Shown: positions 36,494 through 46,700, numbered from the stretch's first letter. The stretch: 64,000 bases of DNA from Saccharomonospora sp. CUA-673 (GCF_001942305.1 NZ_MKKE01000008.1:45981-109980), one strand, 5' to 3'. Numbers and translations are program-made. Notes: generated from the sequence alone by a model not told the origin.

Positions 36494-37033
36494 ATGACCG
36501 CCACCGCCGAACCCACCACCGGCACCCACCCGGCACCCACCAAACACATCACCCAGAACGACCTCGAACAATTCCTCTACCGCGAGGCCCGCTACCTCGA
36601 CGACCGAGAATTCGAGAAATGGCTCGAATGCTACGCCGACGACGTCGTTTTCTGGATGCCCTGCTGGGACGACAACGACCGCCTCACCGAAGACCCCAGG
36701 CGCGAAATGTCCCTCATCTACTACCCCAACAAGGGCGGGCTCGAGGACCGCGTCTTCCGCATCCGCACCGAACGCTCCAGCGCCACCTCGCTCCCCGAGC
36801 CACGCACCAGCCACAACATCAGCAACGTCGAAGTCATCGAACGCCGCGGCGACCTGCTCGACGTGCGGTTCAACTGGCACACCATGTACTTTCGCTACCA
36901 CACCGTCGATCCCTACTACGGCACCTCCTTCTACACCGTCGACTTCTCCGGAGACAGTCCTTTGATTCGACGGAAGACTGTAGTTTTGAAGAATGATTAC
37001 ATCCACCATGTCGTGGACGTTTACCACATTTGA
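36494..37033 (+). CDS. benB: Benzoate 1,2-dioxygenase small (beta) subunit
   Basis: A 179-residue NTF2-like beta subunit, which stacks against the alpha trimer. Typical features are FLYREARYLDDREFEKWLEC near the start and SLIYYPNKGGLEDRVFRIRT. The last 25 codons (from about 36955) are AT-rich and use rare codons, unlike the rest of the gene; the protein reads PLIRRKTVVLKNDYIHHVVD, which is family-like, so the end is real. benA ends 85 bases upstream. Confidence 0.93.
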   Translation: MTATAEPTTGTHPAPTKHITQNDLEQFLYREARYLDDREFEKWLECYADDVVFWMPCWDDNDRLTEDPRREMSLIYYPNKGGLEDRVFRIRTERSSATSLPEPRTSHNISNVEVIERRGDLLDVRFNWHTMYFRYHTVDPYYGTSFYTVDFSGDSPLIRRKTVVLKNDYIHHVVDVYHI

Positions 37034-37330
37034 TGGATGGTTGACGGTCCGTCGCGGTCGGTGCGGGTAGCGGAACCTCAGCGGACCCCTGACTGCGGGA
37101 TCCCCCCCCCCTCACGAATTCCCGCCCGCCAGCCCGACCACCACCCCTCATGGACGCGCATTCGCGCGGCTGTGTTGTAGCTCCTCGTCGGCGCTGTCCT
37201 CGTCAGGGGCCCGCTGAGAACCCGCGGCGGTGCCGGCTGGCGGGCGTGCTGTTCGGTTGTTGACGTAGGGGACCGGTAGGCAGTTCGGGGGCCGTTGGGC
37301 TGGGCTGGTCTAGTTTTTTAGGAGAATGTT
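37034..37330. other. Gap between benB and benC
   Basis: A 297-base gap inside the ben cluster. No gene or clear terminator is seen. It contains a run of nine C (near 37101-37110), and its right end is AT-rich (tctagttttttaggag), followed directly by the benC start. It may hold a promoter for benC-benD-benK. Confidence 0.35.
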
Positions 37331-38441
37331 GTGAGTTATCGAGTTGCTTTGGCTTTTGAGGACGGGGTTACTCGGTTCATCGAGTGTGCGCCCGAGCAGA
37401 CCATCGCCGACGCGTCCTACCGGCAGCGCATCAACATTCCCCTCGACTGTCGCGACGGGGCCTGCGGCACCTGCAAGGCGTTCTGCGAATCCGGCACCGT
37501 CGTCGGCGACGACTACCTCGACGACGCCCTCAGCGACGACGAAGCCGCCCAGGGCTACGTCCTGCCCTGCAGCATGTCACCCGCCTCCGACGTCGTCCTG
37601 CGGATCGCGATGACCTCCGACGCCGCCAAAACCGGGGCCGCCGAGTTCACCGCGACCATCACGGCGCTCGACCGGCTCTCACCCAGCACCATGGCGCTCA
37701 CCATCGACCTCCCGCAGCGCGCCGACCTGACCTTCCTGCCCGGGCAGTACGTCAACCTCGCCGTACCCGGCACCGACGAGACCCGGTCGTACTCGTTCAG
37801 CAACGGACCCGACGACACCTCGCTGACGTTCCTGATGAAACTCGCACCCGGCGGCGTCATGTCCGACCACCTCACCGGTGCTGCCGCCGTCGGCGACCAG
37901 CTGACCTTCACCGGGCCGCACGGCACGTTCTTCCTGCGCGACAACGACCGCCCGATGCTGCTGCTCGCCGGCGCACCGGACTCGCGCCCATCCTGTCGAT
38001 CCTGCGCACCATGGCGGCCACCGGATCGACCAGGCCCGTGCACCTCGTCTACGGCGCCACCACCGACGCGACGTCGTCGAACTCGACACCATCGGCAAAC
38101 TCGCCGCCGAACTCCCCCAACTCACCTGGGACCACGTCGTCGCCGACCCGGCGAGCACCGCGCCCAACAAGGGCTACGTGATGAGCCTGATCGGCGACCG
38201 ACACCTGCACGACGGCAACGTCGAGGTCTACCTGTGCGGACCGCCGCCGATGGTCGACGCCGTCCGCGCCCACTTCGCAGACCGCGGCATCACGCCCGCC
38301 GCCATCCACTACGAGAAGTTCGCCGTCGCCGCCGCGCCCGACGACGCGCTTGCCGACGACGCCCTACCGGACGACGCTCCTGGGGACGGGCCCGGGAACG
38401 TGCTGCCCGAGGGCGCCGCGGTGAAGCCGGCCGAGGAGGCC
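37331..38441 (+). CDS. benC: Benzoate dioxygenase reductase, two apparent frameshifts, open into benD
   Basis: The electron-transfer component of benzoate dioxygenase. A plant-type 2Fe-2S domain comes first (CRDGACGTCKAFCESG, with a fourth Cys in YVLPCSM), then an FAD domain (RSYSFSNGPDD) and an NAD domain (YLCGPPPMVDAV, then the C-terminal HYEKFAV). It needs two single-base corrections: a lost G near 37976 (restoring LLLAGGTGLAPILSIL) and one near 38069 (restoring TDADVVELDTIGKLAAEL). After HYEKFAV the frame has no stop and runs on into benD. AGGAG six bases upstream fixes the GTG at 37331. Confidence 0.88.
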
Positions 38442-38444
38442 ACA

Positions 38445-39623
38445 ATGGACAGTGCGGACAACGGAGTCCACGGAGTCCACGGAGTCCGGGACGCCCTCGG
38501 TGGAGCCCGCGCTGTTCATGGCGTGGACTCCACCGAGGAGCGGCTGCGCGAACTGGTCGGCATCGGCATCGGTGAGGGACGGGCCGTCGCCGGACAGGTC
38601 ATGTTCGACCCCGGCACGGCCGCACCGCTCGGCACGGGCCACGGCGCCGTCGACCCCGTCGCCGAACAGGTCGCCGTGCGGTCCGTGGCGGGACAGGAGA
38701 TGTTCGCCGCCCCGGCCGGTCCGACGCCCACAACGGACAGGACCGACGCAGCCGCCGGGGCCTCCGCCGCGTCGAGCAGCGAGACCGTACCGGAGCCGCG
38801 CCGGGCGGGGGAGCGCAGCGCGCCGCGGCCGGCGTTCGTGTCGCCGGGCCGGTTCGCGGGCAAGGTCGTCGTGGTCACCGGGGCCGCGCAGGGCATCGGC
38901 GAGCACACCGCGCGGCGGATCGGCGCCGAGGGCGGGACGGTGGTGTTGGCCGACCGCTCGCCCCTGGTCACCGAGGTCGCCGACGACGTCACCGGGGCAG
39001 GCGGCACGGCCGAGCCGGTGCTGGCCGATCTGGAGACCTACGCCGGTGCGCAGGCGGTGATCGACCGAGCCGTCGAGGCGTTCGGGCGGATCGACGTCCT
39101 GATCAACAACGTCGGCGGGGCGATGTGGTTCAAACCCTTCACCGAGTTCACCCCGGAGCAGATCCAGGCGGAGATCACCCGTTCGCTGATGACGACGCTG
39201 TGGTCGTGCCGGGCGGCGTTGCCCGCGTTGACGGCCGACGGCGGCGGCACGATCGTCAACGTCTCGTCGGTGGCGACGCGTGGGATCCACCGCATTCCGT
39301 ACTCCGCGGCGAAGGGCGGGATCAACGCGATCACCGAGTCGCTGGCGATGGAATGCGCCGACGCCGGGGTGCGGGTCGTCGCGGCGGCGCCCGGCGGTAC
39401 GGACGCCCCGCCCCGGCGCATCCCGCGCGGCGGCGACGTGCCGCAGACCGACCGCGAGAAGTCCTGGTTCCGGGCCCACATCGATCAGACCGTCGCCTCG
39501 TCCCTGCTGAAACGCTACGGAACGCTCGACGAGCAGGCCGCCGTGATCGCCTTCCTGGCCTCCGACGAGGCCGCGTACATGACCGGAACGGTGGTTCCCG
39601 TCGGCGGCGGCGACCAGGGCTGA
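38445..39623 (+). CDS. benD: cis-Diol dehydrogenase BenD, in frame with benC
   Basis: A short-chain dehydrogenase that oxidises the benzoate cis-diol to catechol with loss of CO2. The SDR core begins at FAGKVVVVTGAAQGIGEHTA; the catalytic Ser, Tyr and Lys lie in VSSVATRGIHRIPYSAAKGG. About 135 residues precede it, with AVAGQVMF and SVAGQEMF as repeated elements and a GVHGVHGVR repeat. The frame is continuous with benC, so the product may be a BenC-BenD fusion. Alternatively ATG at 38445, with GGAGG just upstream, starts a separate protein; that start is used here. Confidence 0.8.
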   Translation: MDSADNGVHGVHGVRDALGGARAVHGVDSTEERLRELVGIGIGEGRAVAGQVMFDPGTAAPLGTGHGAVDPVAEQVAVRSVAGQEMFAAPAGPTPTTDRTDAAAGASAASSSETVPEPRRAGERSAPRPAFVSPGRFAGKVVVVTGAAQGIGEHTARRIGAEGGTVVLADRSPLVTEVADDVTGAGGTAEPVLADLETYAGAQAVIDRAVEAFGRIDVLINNVGGAMWFKPFTEFTPEQIQAEITRSLMTTLWSCRAALPALTADGGGTIVNVSSVATRGIHRIPYSAAKGGINAITESLAMECADAGVRVVAAAPGGTDAPPRRIPRGGDVPQTDREKSWFRAHIDQTVASSLLKRYGTLDEQAAVIAFLASDEAAYMTGTVVPVGGGDQG

Positions 39624-39682
39624 CCGCCCGCGCCGAGCCCACCCACAGATTTCCCCTTGTTCCCATCTCCCGGGAGGCAGTC

Positions 39683-41089
39683 ATGTCCGATCACGTTGAG
39701 GTGAAACGCCGACGTACCGTGTTCTGGGTGGTTGCCCTCTCGGCGATCACGCTCACCTTCGACGGCTACGACCTCGTCATCTACGGCGCCATCCTGCCCT
39801 CGCTGCTCGCCGATCCCGGTCACCTGGGTGCGATCAGTCCCGAACAGGGCGGCGCGCTCGGCAGCTACGCGCTGGTGGGTGTGCTCGTGGGCGCGTTGTT
39901 GGCGGGCACGTTCGGCGACATCATCGGCAGGCGGCGGGTGATGCTGTTCAACCTCGCCTGGTTCTCGCTGGGCATGGCGTTCACCGCGATGACGACCAGC
40001 GTCATGATGTTCGGCCTCGGCCGGTTCCTCACCGGCATCGGCGTCGGCGCGCTCGTGGGGACGGTCGGTGCGGTCGTCGCCGAGTTCGCGCCGAAGGAGA
40101 AACGCAACCGGCTCAACGCGATTGTCTACAGTGGAATCCCGGCGGGCGGTGTGCTGGCCTCGTTGCTGGCGATCTGGCTCAACGACCTCATCGGCTGGCG
40201 CGGCCTGTTCCTGATCGGCGCGCTGCCGATCGTGACCCTCCTGCCGCTGGCGATGGTGAAGCTGCCCGAATCGGCGCAGTGGCTCGCCTCGCGCGGCCGG
40301 CACGAGGAGGCGCGGATCGTCGCGGAGCGCACGGGCGTGACCCTGGCCCCGGAGCCGGACACGGCGGGCGGCCGCGTCGGATTCCCCGCGCTGGCAACGA
40401 AGCCCTTCGCCTGGCCCACGTTCCTGCTCGGCATGATGAGCTTCGCGGGCCTGCTGCTGACCTACGGACTCAACACGTGGCTGCCGCAGATCATGGTCGA
40501 GAACGGCTACGGCGAGAGCTACTCGCTGATGTTCCTGTTGGTGCTCAACGGCGGCGCGATCGTCGGTGGTCTGCTCGCGTCGGCGTGGGCCGACCGGATC
40601 GGGGCGAAACCGGTGGTCGGCACGACGTTCGTGCTGGCCGCGATCACCCTGGCACTGCTACCGCTCAACCTGCCGCTCGCGGTGCTCCTCGCCGCCGTGG
40701 CCGTCGCGGGTGTCGGCACGATCGGCACGCAGGTCCTGATCTACGGACTGGTGTCGAACTACTACCCGACGCGGGCGCGCGGCGCCGGTGTGGCGTGGTG
40801 CGCCGGATTCGGGCGCCTCGGCGGCATCGTCGGTCCGCTCGTCGGTGGTCTGCTAGTGGGCGCGGGCCTGGCCGGACTGACGGCGTTCTACTTCTTCGCC
40901 GCCGTCGCCGTGGTCGCCGCGCTCGTCACGATGCTCGTGCCGCCGCGCTCCGACGGCGAGCCCACGGCGGGTGGGGCACCCACGGTGGGTTCGGAGGAAC
41001 CCGGAACCGGTCAGCCGGCCGGCTCGACCGAGCCGGCCGCTGCCGAGGCCGGCGAACCACGGTCGGTGGTCACCGGCCGCCAGGGGTGA
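39683..41089 (+). CDS. benK: MFS transporter of the aromatic acid:H+ symporter family
   Basis: A 468-residue permease with about 12 hydrophobic segments. The AAHS family pattern is clear: LTFDGYDLVIYGAILPSLL in the first helix and GTFGDIIGRRRVMLFN in the loop after the second. It probably takes up benzoate by proton symport. A GGGAGG site five bases upstream of the ATG fixes the start. The last 45 residues are a Gly/Pro/Ala-rich cytoplasmic tail. It follows benD by 59 bases. Confidence 0.88.
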   Translation: MSDHVEVKRRRTVFWVVALSAITLTFDGYDLVIYGAILPSLLADPGHLGAISPEQGGALGSYALVGVLVGALLAGTFGDIIGRRRVMLFNLAWFSLGMAFTAMTTSVMMFGLGRFLTGIGVGALVGTVGAVVAEFAPKEKRNRLNAIVYSGIPAGGVLASLLAIWLNDLIGWRGLFLIGALPIVTLLPLAMVKLPESAQWLASRGRHEEARIVAERTGVTLAPEPDTAGGRVGFPALATKPFAWPTFLLGMMSFAGLLLTYGLNTWLPQIMVENGYGESYSLMFLLVLNGGAIVGGLLASAWADRIGAKPVVGTTFVLAAITLALLPLNLPLAVLLAAVAVAGVGTIGTQVLIYGLVSNYYPTRARGAGVAWCAGFGRLGGIVGPLVGGLLVGAGLAGLTAFYFFAAVAVVAALVTMLVPPRSDGEPTAGGAPTVGSEEPGTGQPAGSTEPAAAEAGEPRSVVTGRQG

Positions 41090-41148
41090 CGAGGACCGGC
41101 AGAAACGGAAGGCCTGGTCAGCGCGGTCCCGGCCGGTACAGTGCGGGT

Positions 41149-43869
41149 GTGAGCGACGATGCCCCCGCACTGGCCGGCCGGGGCCGCGCGTCGGCGACGC
41201 TCGAACGGGTCCGGGACCGGGTCGCGTCCGGCGGGGCCGAACTCGCGCTCGTGACGGGGGAGCGGGGCGCGGGCAAGACCGCGCTCGTCCAGGCCTTCGC
41301 CGCGCGGCATTCGGGACCGGTGCACCGGGCGGCGGGCGCCGCATGGGAACGCGACCTCGCCTACGGCGTCGTCGACCAACTGTTGCGGCAGCGGCTGTCG
41401 GCCGAGGGCCCCGCGACCCGGCAGGTCGCCGCGCGGCTCGCGGACGTCGTCACCGGGCCCGAGGTGACCCTGATGATCGTCGACAACGCGCAGTGGGCCG
41501 ACGAGGAGTCGTTGCGCGCGCTCGTGTCGGCCGTGCGCCACCACCCCGACGCGCCCCTGCTGGTCGTCGCGATCGCGCGGACGATGGATCGGGACGTGCT
41601 GCGGCACGCCACGACGACGGTCGTGCCGCTGCGCGCGCTCGACGTCCACGAGGTGGCCGAACTGGCGGCCGCACGCGGCACCCCGCTGTCCCGTGCCATG
41701 GCCGAACAGCTCACCCGGCACACCTCCGGTGTCCCGCTGCACGTCATGGACCTGCTGGCCGAGGTGCCGGGGGACACGTGGCGCCGGTTCGACCCGCGCC
41801 TGCCCGCCCCGGCGTCGATGCGCGCCTGGGTGGGCCGGGCGCGGGCGGCGTGCTCCGAACCCGCCCGCAGGCTCGTCGACGCCGCGGCGGTCCTCGGTCC
41901 CGGCACGACGGTGCGGGAGGTGGCGATGCTCGCCGGCTTCGGCGCCACCGAGAACAGCACCACCGGGGACGGCGGGGACAGCACCGGGGGTCCGGCGGCG
42001 CTGCTCGCGGTGGCCGACGAGGCGTGCGCGAGCGGACTGGTGCGGACGGGTCCGCGCGGCCTCACCGAACTCGGCCCGGCCGGTCCGATGGTGCGGGAGG
42101 CGGTGCTGGACGAACTCGGGCACGCGGCGGCCGCGGACCTGCGGCGCCGGGCGGCCGAGCTGGTCGACGACCCGGTGTGCCGGGCCCGCCTGCTGGTCGC
42201 CGCGACGCCGGTCCCGGACGCCGCCCTCGCCGACCGGCTCGACGCTCTGGCGGGCGAGCACGCCGAGGAGGGCGCATGGAGCATCGCGGCGTCGCTGCTG
42301 AGCGATGCGGGTCGGCTCACCGAGGACCGGCCGACGCGCGAACGGCGGATGACCAGGGCGGTCGACGCACTCATCGGCGCGGGTGACGCGCTCGGCGCGG
42401 GCGCGCTCGTCCCCGAGATCGAGGGACTGCGGGAGACGCCGCTGCGTAATGCCGTGCTGGGCTACCTCGCCGTCGTGCGGGGCAGGCCCGCCGAGGCGGA
42501 GGCCCGGTTGGCACGCGCCTGGCACCTGGTCAACGTCGACCGCGAGCCCGAGGTCGCGGCCGTGATCTGCCAGCGCTACGTGCTGCACTACCTGTGCCGG
42601 TGCCGACCCGAGGAGCTCGTGCTGTGGGCCGATCGCGCGTTCGCGCTGGCGGGTGAGCACGACCCGGCGTCGGTGGAGGCGGCGGCGATCCGCGGACTCG
42701 GCGTCGCGGGCACCGGCCGTGTCGAGGAGGCCGTCCGTGAGTACGCCGAACTGGCCGAACGGGTGCCATCGGGGGCTCAGTGGCAGCGGATCGTCATGGG
42801 CCGCGGGTGGCTCGACCTGGGCCGCGACGCCCTCGACGACGCGCGCGCCGACCTCGAGCTCGGCGTGCCGACGACCGTGCTCGGCGGGTCCACACGGGTC
42901 TCGCTGTGGGCGCGCGGCTGGCTCGCGCGGGCGCAGTTCCTCGCCGGGGACTGGGACGAGGCGCTGCGGACCGTCGAGGCCGCCCAGGACGTGCTCGACC
43001 GCAGCGGGATCGCCGTCACCGGGCCGTTGCTGTCGTGGTCGGCGGTCGCCGTGCACGCGCTCCGCGGGGAGTGGGACGCCGCGGACGAGGCGCTGCGCCG
43101 GGTGGACTCCGGACCGCGGGACTACGAGATCATGCAGGTGCCCTCGTGCCTGGCGCACGCGTTGGTCGCCGAGGTCAAGGCGGATGCGGCCGGGGTGCTG
43201 CGGGCGCTGCGGCCGTTGACGCGGTGGTCGGAGCAGTCGTCGATCGGAACCGAACCGGGCCGGTGGCCGTGGGCCGACACGTACGCACACGCCCTGGTGG
43301 CCTCCGGCAACCTCGACGAGGCCGACACGTTCCTGCGCCCGCACGAGAAGACGGCCGCCGACAGCGGCTCGACGTCGGCCAGGGCGCGGCTACGGGCCGC
43401 GCGTGGCCGGTTGGAGGCTGCCCGCGGGGAACTGGCCGCGGCGCGGACCGCGTTCGGCGAGGCCCTCGACCTGCTGGAGGGACTGCCGCTGCGCTACGAC
43501 CGGGCGCGCATCGACTTCGTCCACGGACAGGTGCTGCGCAGGGCCGGGAAACGCAAGGAGGCCGACGAGGCGCTCACCTGCGCGCGCGAGGCGTTCGCCG
43601 CGCTCGGCGCGGTGACCTACGTCGAACGGTGCGACCGGGAGACCAAGGCCGGGGGAGTCCGCGCGCAGCGCGCCGAACGCGACCCCGCCGCCCTGACCCC
43701 GCAGGAACAGGCCGTGTCCCGCCTCGTCGCGCAGGGCATGACGAACCGGGAGGTCGCCGCCGAGCTGTACCTGTCGACGAAGACCGTGCAGTTCCACCTG
43801 ACCCGCGTCTACGCCAAGCTCGGACTCCGCTCCCGGTCCGAGCTCGCCGCCCGCTTCACCGACGAGTGA
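41149..43869 (+). CDS. LuxR family (LAL) ATP-binding transcriptional regulator
   Basis: A 906-residue large ATP-binding LuxR regulator. Walker A is GERGAGKT (residues 37-44) and Walker B is LMIVDNAQWAD. A long helical, TPR-like region follows, and the C-terminal LuxR helix-turn-helix is LTPQEQAVSRLVAQGMTNRE, then STKTVQFHLTRVYAKLGLRS. In Corynebacterium and Rhodococcus a LuxR/LAL regulator (BenR) controls the ben genes, so this is a BenR candidate by position beside benK. GTG at 41149 is chosen; the open frame upstream only overlaps benK. Confidence 0.85.
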   Translation: MSDDAPALAGRGRASATLERVRDRVASGGAELALVTGERGAGKTALVQAFAARHSGPVHRAAGAAWERDLAYGVVDQLLRQRLSAEGPATRQVAARLADVVTGPEVTLMIVDNAQWADEESLRALVSAVRHHPDAPLLVVAIARTMDRDVLRHATTTVVPLRALDVHEVAELAAARGTPLSRAMAEQLTRHTSGVPLHVMDLLAEVPGDTWRRFDPRLPAPASMRAWVGRARAACSEPARRLVDAAAVLGPGTTVREVAMLAGFGATENSTTGDGGDSTGGPAALLAVADEACASGLVRTGPRGLTELGPAGPMVREAVLDELGHAAAADLRRRAAELVDDPVCRARLLVAATPVPDAALADRLDALAGEHAEEGAWSIAASLLSDAGRLTEDRPTRERRMTRAVDALIGAGDALGAGALVPEIEGLRETPLRNAVLGYLAVVRGRPAEAEARLARAWHLVNVDREPEVAAVICQRYVLHYLCRCRPEELVLWADRAFALAGEHDPASVEAAAIRGLGVAGTGRVEEAVREYAELAERVPSGAQWQRIVMGRGWLDLGRDALDDARADLELGVPTTVLGGSTRVSLWARGWLARAQFLAGDWDEALRTVEAAQDVLDRSGIAVTGPLLSWSAVAVHALRGEWDAADEALRRVDSGPRDYEIMQVPSCLAHALVAEVKADAAGVLRALRPLTRWSEQSSIGTEPGRWPWADTYAHALVASGNLDEADTFLRPHEKTAADSGSTSARARLRAARGRLEAARGELAAARTAFGEALDLLEGLPLRYDRARIDFVHGQVLRRAGKRKEADEALTCAREAFAALGAVTYVERCDRETKAGGVRAQRAERDPAALTPQEQAVSRLVAQGMTNREVAAELYLSTKTVQFHLTRVYAKLGLRSRSELAARFTDE

Positions 43870-43881
43870 GCGGACCGGTGC

Positions 43882-44160
43882 TCAGCGGCGCCAGGCGTTG
43901 CGGCGGTTCCAGATGTCGTAGATCAGACCGCAGGCGATGGTGACCGCGAAGCCGATCAGGTAGAGGTCCTCGGTACGGCTCTCGTGGGGGCCGATCAGCA
44001 TGACCAGCATCGCGAAGACGAAGAACCAGCCGACGCCCTGCCGGACCTTCGGGAACGTGCCGTGCCAGCCCCATTCGGCGGACGGCTCCTCGTGGGGGTC
44101 GACCCCGTTCGGGCGCTTCACCTCGGAACCGGTGCGTTCCTCGACCGCGTTGCCAGCCAC
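43882..44160 (-). CDS. DUF2631 family membrane protein
   Basis: A 92-residue protein of the actinobacterial DUF2631 family, usually found beside dxr. A polar N-terminus is followed by WHGTFPKVRQGVGWFFVFAM and two membrane segments (WFFVFAMLVMLIG, LYLIGFAVTIACGLIYDIW). GTG at 44160 has AGGAG at the right distance; GTG at 44166 lies too close. Function unknown. Confidence 0.85.
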   Translation of the reverse strand: MAGNAVEERTGSEVKRPNGVDPHEEPSAEWGWHGTFPKVRQGVGWFFVFAMLVMLIGPHESRTEDLYLIGFAVTIACGLIYDIWNRRNAWRR

Positions 44161-44252
44161 GTTCACTCCTCACGTGCTCAGCCAGTGCTCGCCGACGATG
44201 ATCCCATACGCCTGCCGTACGGCCGTCGTCAGGAGTCGGAGAGAATGGCCAC

Positions 44253-45473
44253 GTGACCAACCCACGCAGCGTGCTCATCCTCGGGTCCACCGGGTCGATC
44301 GGGACCCAGGCGCTGGACATCGCCGCCCGTAATCCGGACCTTTTCCGCGTCGCGGGCATCGCCGCCGGCGGCTCCGATCCCAAGGTGCTCGCCGCCCAGG
44401 CGCTCGACCACCGGGTGGGCTCGGTCGCCGTGACGAGAGCGACATCGGTCGAGGACCTCCAGCTCGCCCTCTACGCCGAGGCGCAGAAACGCGGCTACGC
44501 CCAGGGCGAGTTCCGGTTGCCGCGCATCCTGGCCGGCGCCGACGCCGTCACCGAGCTGATCGCGGCCGAGCCGGTCGACGTCGTCCTCAACGGCCTGCCC
44601 GGCTCGCAGGGCCTGTTGCCGACGCTCGCCGCCCTCGAGACCGGCGCCGGGCTCGCCCTGGCCAACAAGGAATCGCTCATCGCCGGCGGCCCCCTCGTGC
44701 TGGCTGCGGCGGCGCCGGGCCAGATCGTGCCCGTCGACTCCGAGCACTCCGCCATGGCCCAGGCGCTGCGCGCGGGCCGCGAGGTCGACGTCGAGCGACT
44801 CGTGCTCACCGCCTCGGGCGGCCCGTTCCGCGGGCGCACCCGCGAGCAGATGGCCGACGTCACGGTCGCCGACGCCATGGCGCATCCCACGTGGGCCATG
44901 GGCCCGTTGATCACCATCAACTCGGCCACCCTGGTCAACAAGGGACTCGAGCTCATCGAGGCGCACCTGCTGTTCGACATCCCCTGCGAATGCATCGACG
45001 TCACCGTGCACCCGCAGTCGATCGTGCACTCGATGGTGACCTTCACCGACGGCTCGACGATCGCCCAGGCCAGCCCGCCCGACATGCGCCTGCCCATCGC
45101 ACTGGCGCTGAACTGGCCCGACCGCGTTCCCGGCGCCTCCCCGGCCTGCCGCTGGGACGAGGCCGCGCAGTGGACGTTCGAACCGCTCGACGACCAGGCG
45201 TTCCCCGCGGTCGAACTGGCCCGGGAGGCCGGCGCCGTCGGCGGCTGCCTGCCCGCGGTGTTCAACGCAGCCAACGAGGAGCTGGTCGGAGCCTTCCTGG
45301 CCGGCAACACCGGCTTCACGTCCATCGTGGACACTGTGAGTGCGGTGGTCGCCGCGGCGGACGAGTGGCGCCGCGAGCCCCGCGACGTCGACGACGTCTT
45401 CGCCGCTGAGGAGTGGGCGCGCACCCGCGCCCGCGAGGTCGGGGGACCGATGAACGGTACGGGAGGGAAGTAG
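44253..45473 (+). CDS. dxr: 1-Deoxy-D-xylulose 5-phosphate reductoisomerase
   Basis: The second enzyme of the MEP isoprenoid pathway, 406 residues. The NADPH-binding motif is [16 protein letters not shown]; the substrate and metal site is [11 protein letters not shown], then [13 protein letters not shown] and [10 protein letters not shown]. The C-terminal helical domain is complete. It starts with GTG, is divergent from the DUF2631 gene, and is followed four bases later by rip1, as in mycobacteria. Confidence 0.97.
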   Translation: MTNPRSVLILGSTGSIGTQALDIAARNPDLFRVAGIAAGGSDPKVLAAQALDHRVGSVAVTRATSVEDLQLALYAEAQKRGYAQGEFRLPRILAGADAVTELIAAEPVDVVLNGLPGSQGLLPTLAALETGAGLALANKESLIAGGPLVLAAAAPGQIVPVDSEHSAMAQALRAGREVDVERLVLTASGGPFRGRTREQMADVTVADAMAHPTWAMGPLITINSATLVNKGLELIEAHLLFDIPCECIDVTVHPQSIVHSMVTFTDGSTIAQASPPDMRLPIALALNWPDRVPGASPACRWDEAAQWTFEPLDDQAFPAVELAREAGAVGGCLPAVFNAANEELVGAFLAGNTGFTSIVDTVSAVVAAADEWRREPRDVDDVFAAEEWARTRAREVGGPMNGTGGK

Positions 45474-45476
45474 CGC

Positions 45477-46700
45477 GTGCTCGTCTACATCCTGGGGGTC
45501 GCGCTCTTCGCGCTCGGCATCTGCGTCTCGGTGGCCCTGCACGAGGCCGGGCACATGGTGGCGGCCAAGGCCTTCGGCATGAAGGTGCGCCGCTACTTCG
45601 TCGGCTTCGGCCCGACGATCTTCTCGTTCCGCAAGGGCGAGACCGAGTACGGCATGAAGTGGCTGCCGTTCGGCGGCTTCTGCGACATCGCCGGCATGAC
45701 CGCGCTCGACGAGACCACCGAGGACGAGCGCCCCCGTGCGATGTACCGGTACAAGACGTGGAAGCGCACGGTCGTCATGGTGGCCGGCTCGTTCACGCAC
45801 TTCGTCCTGGGCTTCTTCATCCTGTATCTGATGGCGTTCTCGATGGGCCTGCCGAACATGTTCGGCACCCCCGAGGTGTCGCAGGTCTCCAACTGCGTCC
45901 AGGACGCGCGCACCAACCAGGAGTACACCGACCCGACGTGCCAGCCCGGCGCGCCCGCGCCCGCGCGCGACGGCGGCATCCAGCACGGCGACGTCATCAT
46001 GTCGGTCAACGGCCAGGAGACCGCCACCTACACCGACGTGGTCGCGGCCGTCGAGAACCTCTCCGGCCCGACGCAGTTCGAGGTCCAGCGCGGCGGTGAG
46101 ATCGTCCCGTTGACCGTCGACGTCGAGCAGGTCACCCGGCCCGTCTCCGATCCGGACAATCCGGAACAGACCCGGCTCGTCGAGATCGGCTCCATCGGCG
46201 TCACGTTCGCCAACCGCTGGGACTACACGGCCGTCAGCGCCGTCGGCGGCACCCTGACCTTCACCGGCGACCTGATGGTCGAAACCGGCAAACGGCTGAT
46301 CGAGCTGCCCCAGCGCGTGCCGGCCGTCGTCGAGTCGATCTTCGGCGCCGAACGCGACCCGAACACGCCGGTCAGCGTCGTCGGCGCCAGCCGGATCGGC
46401 GGCGAGGCCGTGCAGCAGGGCCTGTGGGAGCTGTTCCTGTTCCTGCTGGCCAGCCTGAACTTCTTCGTCGGCATCTTCAACCTGCTGCCGCTGCTGCCGT
46501 TGGACGGCGGGCACATCGCCGTCGTCTGGTACGAGAAGGTGCGCGACTGGTTCAGGAAGCTGCGCGGCAAGGCCGCGGGCGGTCCCGTCGACTACACGAA
46601 ACTCAACTCCGTGACGATGGTCATCGTCGTCATAGGCGGCGCGTTCGTGCTGCTCACCATCACCGCCGACATCGTCAACCCCATCCGCATCACGCAATAG
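45477..46700 (+). CDS. rip1: Site-2 metalloprotease (RseP/Rip1 type)
   Basis: A 407-residue M50 intramembrane protease. The zinc motif HEAGH is at residues 22-26 in the first membrane helix, and the second motif [12 protein letters not shown] lies near residue 340. Between them is a PDZ-like domain ([20 protein letters not shown]) in the periplasmic or extracellular space. In M. tuberculosis Rip1 cleaves anti-sigma factors. The gene sits between dxr and ispG in conserved order. Confidence 0.93.
   Translation: MLVYILGVALFALGICVSVALHEAGHMVAAKAFGMKVRRYFVGFGPTIFSFRKGETEYGMKWLPFGGFCDIAGMTALDETTEDERPRAMYRYKTWKRTVVMVAGSFTHFVLGFFILYLMAFSMGLPNMFGTPEVSQVSNCVQDARTNQEYTDPTCQPGAPAPARDGGIQHGDVIMSVNGQETATYTDVVAAVENLSGPTQFEVQRGGEIVPLTVDVEQVTRPVSDPDNPEQTRLVEIGSIGVTFANRWDYTAVSAVGGTLTFTGDLMVETGKRLIELPQRVPAVVESIFGAERDPNTPVSVVGASRIGGEAVQQGLWELFLFLLASLNFFVGIFNLLPLLPLDGGHIAVVWYEKVRDWFRKLRGKAAGGPVDYTKLNSVTMVIVVIGGAFVLLTITADIVNPIRITQ

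Noticed and set aside
40279..41148. Upstream extension of the LuxR-type regulator into benK
   Set aside because: The extension lies wholly in another frame of benK and reads as Arg-rich noise; the regulator family starts near the GTG at 41149.
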